Of a DNA stretch of 28,301 nt, positions 25,790 through 28,301 are shown in pieces. Each line of letters begins with the position of its first letter. Position 1 is the first letter of the stretch. The stretch lies in the IMG/VR virus record IMGVR_UViG_3300020469_000197, positions 1 to 28,301 of that record; one strand, 5' to 3'. The position numbers and the translations under genes are program-made. A model generated the notes under the pieces. The model had not been told where the DNA came from, ran no database searches, and worked only from the letters and a program-made list of their open reading frames with translations. This DNA comes from a virus.

Positions 25790-26647
25790 ATGGCAAAACC
25801 AAGTACTAGACAGGGTTTAATTGATTATTGTTTAAGACAATTAGGAGCACCCGTATTAGAAATTAACGTTGACGATGAGCAAATAGATGATTTAGTTGAT
25901 GATGCTATTCAATTCTTTAATGAAAGACATTTTGATGGTGTCGAAAGAATGTATCTAAAATATAAATTAACGCAAGATGATATCGATAGAGGAACTGCAA
26001 ATAATAAAACAGATAGTGATAATACAGTTGGTATAGTTACAACAACAGGAACTTCTACAAATGTAAGTGGACTAGGAACAGTTACTTCTAATTTTTACGA
26101 GACATCCAATTTTATTCAAGTTCCAGATTCAGTTACAGGTATTGAAAAAATATTTAAATTTGACTCTAGTTCAATTTCTAGTGGAATGTTTAGTATTAAA
26201 TATCAATTATTTTTAAATGATTTGTATAGTTTTAATTCTGTTCAATTAATGCAATATTCAATGACTAAAACATATCTTGAAGATATTGAGTTTTTACTAT
26301 CAACAGATAAGCAAATAAGATTTAATAGAAGACAAGGAAGATTATATTTAGATATTGATTGGGGAAATGAAAGTAAAGATACATTTTTTGTAATTGATTG
26401 TTATAGAGCTCTAGATCCTGCAACGTTCACTCAAGCATTTAACGATAGTTTTTTAAAAAAATATCTAACAATATTAATTAAAAGACAGTGGGGTTTAAAT
26501 ATGATGAAATTTACTGGGACTAAACTTCCTGGTGGTATTGAATTAAATGGAAGACAGTATTATGAAGATGCTGAAAGAGAATTAGAGGATATTAAACAAA
26601 GAATGTCATTAGAATATGAATTACCACCTCTTGATCTCATAGGTTAA
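25790..26647 (+). CDS. gp13: Neck protein gp13
   Basis: This 285-residue protein belongs to the T4 gp13 family (309 residues in T4). gp13 and gp14 form the neck that closes the filled head and allows the tail to join. Recognised features are the N-terminal block MAKPSTRQGLIDYCLRQLGA, then the acidic DDEQIDDLVDDAIQFFNERH helix, an IQVPDSVTGI segment, the strand and helix YSMTKTYLEDIEFLLSTDKQ, and the C-terminal helical part with LTILIKRQWGLNMMKFTG and LPGGIELNGRQYYEDAERE. A short Thr/Ser/Gly-rich insert lies near residues 75-100. The ATG directly follows the TAA of the fibre-like gene and has a good Shine-Dalgarno sequence. gp14 follows after six bases, the order seen in T4. Assignment is firm. 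Confidence 0.92.
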   Translation: MAKPSTRQGLIDYCLRQLGAPVLEINVDDEQIDDLVDDAIQFFNERHFDGVERMYLKYKLTQDDIDRGTANNKTDSDNTVGIVTTTGTSTNVSGLGTVTSNFYETSNFIQVPDSVTGIEKIFKFDSSSISSGMFSIKYQLFLNDLYSFNSVQLMQYSMTKTYLEDIEFLLSTDKQIRFNRRQGRLYLDIDWGNESKDTFFVIDCYRALDPATFTQAFNDSFLKKYLTILIKRQWGLNMMKFTGTKLPGGIELNGRQYYEDAERELEDIKQRMSLEYELPPLDLIG

Positions 26648-26653
26648 TATAAC

Positions 26654-28084
26654 ATGGCTTTAAATTCATACTTTTTACAGGGATCCAAAAACGAACAGTT
26701 TTTGATGCAGGACTTGGTTAATGAACAGTTAACCATTTATGGTATAGAGGTATATTATCTTCCTAGAAAAGTATTTAAAACTGATAATATTATTAGAGAA
26801 GTCCAATCATCTAAATTTGATGATTCTTTTTTAATTGAAGCATATTTGAATAACTATGAGGGATATAATCCAAATAGCGATTTAATGACTAAATTTGGTT
26901 TGAGATTGACAAATGAAGTTAGTCTTACTATTTCAAGGGAAAGATTTGAAGAATTTATAGCACCATTTTTAGAAGGTATGAGTTCTGGAATTAGGGATGG
27001 TACAATTACAGAATATACTTTTGAGGATTTAATTACTAGACCTAAAGAAGGAGATTTAGTATATTTTCCACTTGGTGAAAGATTATTTGAAATTAAAAGA
27101 GTTGAATCTGAAAAACCATTCTACCAATTAAATAAAAATTATGTTTATGAATTGAATTGTGAATTGTATGAATATGAAAATGAACTTATTGATACTACTA
27201 TTGAAGAGGTAGATAATACGGTTGAAGATGAGGGATATATTACTACTGTAAATTTAGTTGGATCTGCTACAACTGCATCTGGAACTGCAAGCATTGGTCT
27301 TTCAGGAATGATTGGGTTTATAGATTTGATAGATGATGGATCTGGATATGTATCTACTCCAACAGTTCAAATATCACCACCAACATCAGGAACTCAAGCT
27401 ACAGCAGTTGCGATCACTACTTCAAAGGCTGGTGTAAAATCAATAAAAGAAATTTTATTAACCAATCCTGGTTCAGGATATAATAGTGCAAGTCCACCGT
27501 TAGTTATCTTAAATGGTGGTGGTGGAGTAGGTGCTGCAGTTACTATTGGTGTTGTTAATAATGGACTTAGTGGTGTAACAATATCACAAGCTGGAGTTGG
27601 TTATGCTACAGAACCAACAATTACATTTACTGGTGCTACTGGTGTTGGTGGAACGACTGCTAATGCTCAAACGGTTATTAGTGATGGTGCTATTACAGCA
27701 GTTCGATTCTCAAATGCTGGTGCTGGATATACAGTTGCACCTACAGTTACTTTTGCTGGTATAAGCACAACTGGAATTGGAACATTTATATTTAATGAAA
27801 CTGTTCATGGTCAAACTTCTGGTGTTGTTGCAAGAGTTAAGGACTTCAAGAAGAGAACTGATATCAGTCCTGAAAATCCACCAGTTGAACTTAGAGTATC
27901 TCTAAATAGTGGAGCATTCCGTGCTGGTGAGGTTCTAGTTGGTTCTATATCATCTGCTAGATACATTGTAGATAGTTACGATACTGATAGTTTTGAGGAT
28001 CCATTTGATGCAAATAGTGATATAGAAACTGAGGCAGATAACTTACTTGACTTTACAGAAGGCAACCCATTTGGAGATTATTGA
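26654..28084 (+). CDS. gp14: Neck protein gp14 with a GxGY-repeat C-terminal extension
   Basis: Residues 1-185 match T4 gp14: GIEVYYLPRKVF (30-41), EAYLNNYEGY (62-71), TNEVSLTISRERFEEFI (86-102), and RPKEGDLVYFPLGERLFEIK (129-148) followed by KPFYQLNKNYVYEL. T4 gp14 has 256 residues and this protein has 476. The extra part has four GxGY repeats starting at residues 229, 273, 314 and 356 (period 41-44), each followed by P-x-V/I strands and a Gly/Ala-rich turn. Next comes a GQTSGVVARVKDF...SGAFRAGEVLVGSISSA module (387-435). The acidic tail (DIETEADNLLDFTEGNPFGD) resembles the gp14 C-terminus. By my recollection cyanophage gp14 proteins carry similar extensions. It forms the neck with gp13. The final base of its stop codon is the first base of the gp15 start. 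Confidence 0.92.
   Translation: MALNSYFLQGSKNEQFLMQDLVNEQLTIYGIEVYYLPRKVFKTDNIIREVQSSKFDDSFLIEAYLNNYEGYNPNSDLMTKFGLRLTNEVSLTISRERFEEFIAPFLEGMSSGIRDGTITEYTFEDLITRPKEGDLVYFPLGERLFEIKRVESEKPFYQLNKNYVYELNCELYEYENELIDTTIEEVDNTVEDEGYITTVNLVGSATTASGTASIGLSGMIGFIDLIDDGSGYVSTPTVQISPPTSGTQATAVAITTSKAGVKSIKEILLTNPGSGYNSASPPLVILNGGGGVGAAVTIGVVNNGLSGVTISQAGVGYATEPTITFTGATGVGGTTANAQTVISDGAITAVRFSNAGAGYTVAPTVTFAGISTTGIGTFIFNETVHGQTSGVVARVKDFKKRTDISPENPPVELRVSLNSGAFRAGEVLVGSISSARYIVDSYDTDSFEDPFDANSDIETEADNLLDFTEGNPFGDY
27320..27780 (+). repeat. Four GxGY repeats in gp14, period about 42 residues
   Basis: The four motif copies begin at bases 27338 (GSGY), 27470 (GSGY), 27593 (GVGY) and 27719 (GAGY), so spacings are 132, 123 and 126 bases. 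Each unit reads roughly GxGY, xxxPxVxI, a Gly/Ala-rich turn and a hydrophobic strand, as in a beta-solenoid or stacked beta-hairpin repeat. DNA identity between units is limited. Confidence 0.8.
28073..28076 (+). promoter_or_regulatory. Ribosome binding site for gp15
   Basis: GGAG lies seven bases before the ATG at 28084, inside the last codons of gp14. It fixes the start of gp15 in the TGATG overlap. Confidence 0.5.
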
Positions 28085-28301
28085 TGTTAGGCACTTATTA
28101 TTACCACGAAATTATTCGTAAAACTATAATTGGTTTTGGTACATTATTCAATAATATTTTTATCAAACATGAGGGAATAGATAATAGCACTTTAGATGAA
28201 ACTAAAGTTGGTCTTGCTTATGGTCCTCAACAAAAGTTTTTCGCAAAGATTAGAGAGCAAGCAAACTTAACAAAAGCAGTTGCTATAACTCTTCCAAGAA
28301 T
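28084..28301 (+). CDS. gp15: Tail sheath stabilizer and completion protein gp15, cut by the window end
   Basis: The frame starts in the TGATG overlap with gp14 and is open to the last base, giving 72 codons. The N-terminus (MLGTYYYHEIIRKTIIGFGT, then LFNNIFIKH) matches the opening of T4 gp15 (MFGYFYNSSFRRYATLMGDL, LFSNIQIKR). The next block (VGLAYGPQQKFFAKI...AITLPR) parallels ITYASKEHFMMKL...ETILPRI. gp15 forms the hexameric ring that caps the sheath and binds the tail to the neck; T4 gp15 has about 270 residues, so roughly three quarters lies outside the window. It follows gp13-gp14 as in T4. Assignment is firm despite truncation. Confidence 0.9.
   Translation, partial: MLGTYYYHEIIRKTIIGFGTLFNNIFIKHEGIDNSTLDETKVGLAYGPQQKFFAKIREQANLTKAVAITLPR

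Noticed and set aside
1-28301. CRISPR arrays, tRNA genes, insertion sequences, attachment sites
   Set aside because: I found no regularly spaced direct repeats in noncoding DNA, no cloverleaf-like tract, no transposase or integrase frame, and intergenic space is too small to hold them.

Overview
This window looks like the late structural module of a T4-like marine myovirus, from the broad group that holds cyanomyoviruses and pelagimyophages. The evidence is an uninterrupted plus-strand series of recognisable T4-type baseplate-wedge and neck proteins, very AT-rich DNA with strong AGA/AGG use for arginine in the structural genes, giant Gly/Ser/Thr-rich virion proteins, and copies of the T4 late-promoter octamer TATAAATA. 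I see no host-derived metabolic gene, tRNA or integrase, so I cannot say whether the host is Prochlorococcus, Synechococcus, SAR11 or another bacterium.

Layout. Bases 2-430 hold the 3' part of a gene of unknown function, which ends in the loop of a rho-independent terminator. A late promoter (482-489) then leads into the baseplate wedge genes gp25, gp6 and a 4111-residue gp7-like giant protein. A second late promoter (15225-15232) precedes gp8, a 2394-residue DUF4815-type virion protein and a 65-residue coiled-coil protein. A third late promoter (24303-24310) precedes a 112-residue beta-rich domain protein, a 372-residue fibre-like protein in the position of T4 wac, and the neck and tail-completion genes gp13, gp14 and gp15 (cut by the window end). 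Genes are almost all abutting or overlapping by 1-4 bases. The only gaps of note are the promoter-bearing ones, all under 90 bases.

How they work together. gp25, gp6, gp7 and gp8 form the baseplate wedges around the tail tube. The DUF4815 protein and its small partner probably build the baseplate periphery and host-contact parts, taking the place that genes 9-12 have in T4. The 112- and 372-residue proteins are likely fibre or adhesin parts. gp13 and gp14 make the neck that joins head to tail, and gp15 caps the tail sheath.

Most unusual content. The two giant proteins make up about two thirds of the window. The 4111-residue protein seems to place the conserved C-terminal core of gp7 at its own N-terminus, followed by about 3800 residues of short recurring modules. 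These include a degenerate YHYH-like domain and a tandem duplication with a period of 125 residues. One module, a GxGY repeat, recurs in gp8, in the DUF4815 protein and, with a regular period of about 42 residues, in the C-terminal extension of the neck protein gp14. The minus-strand open frames are shadows of these genes.
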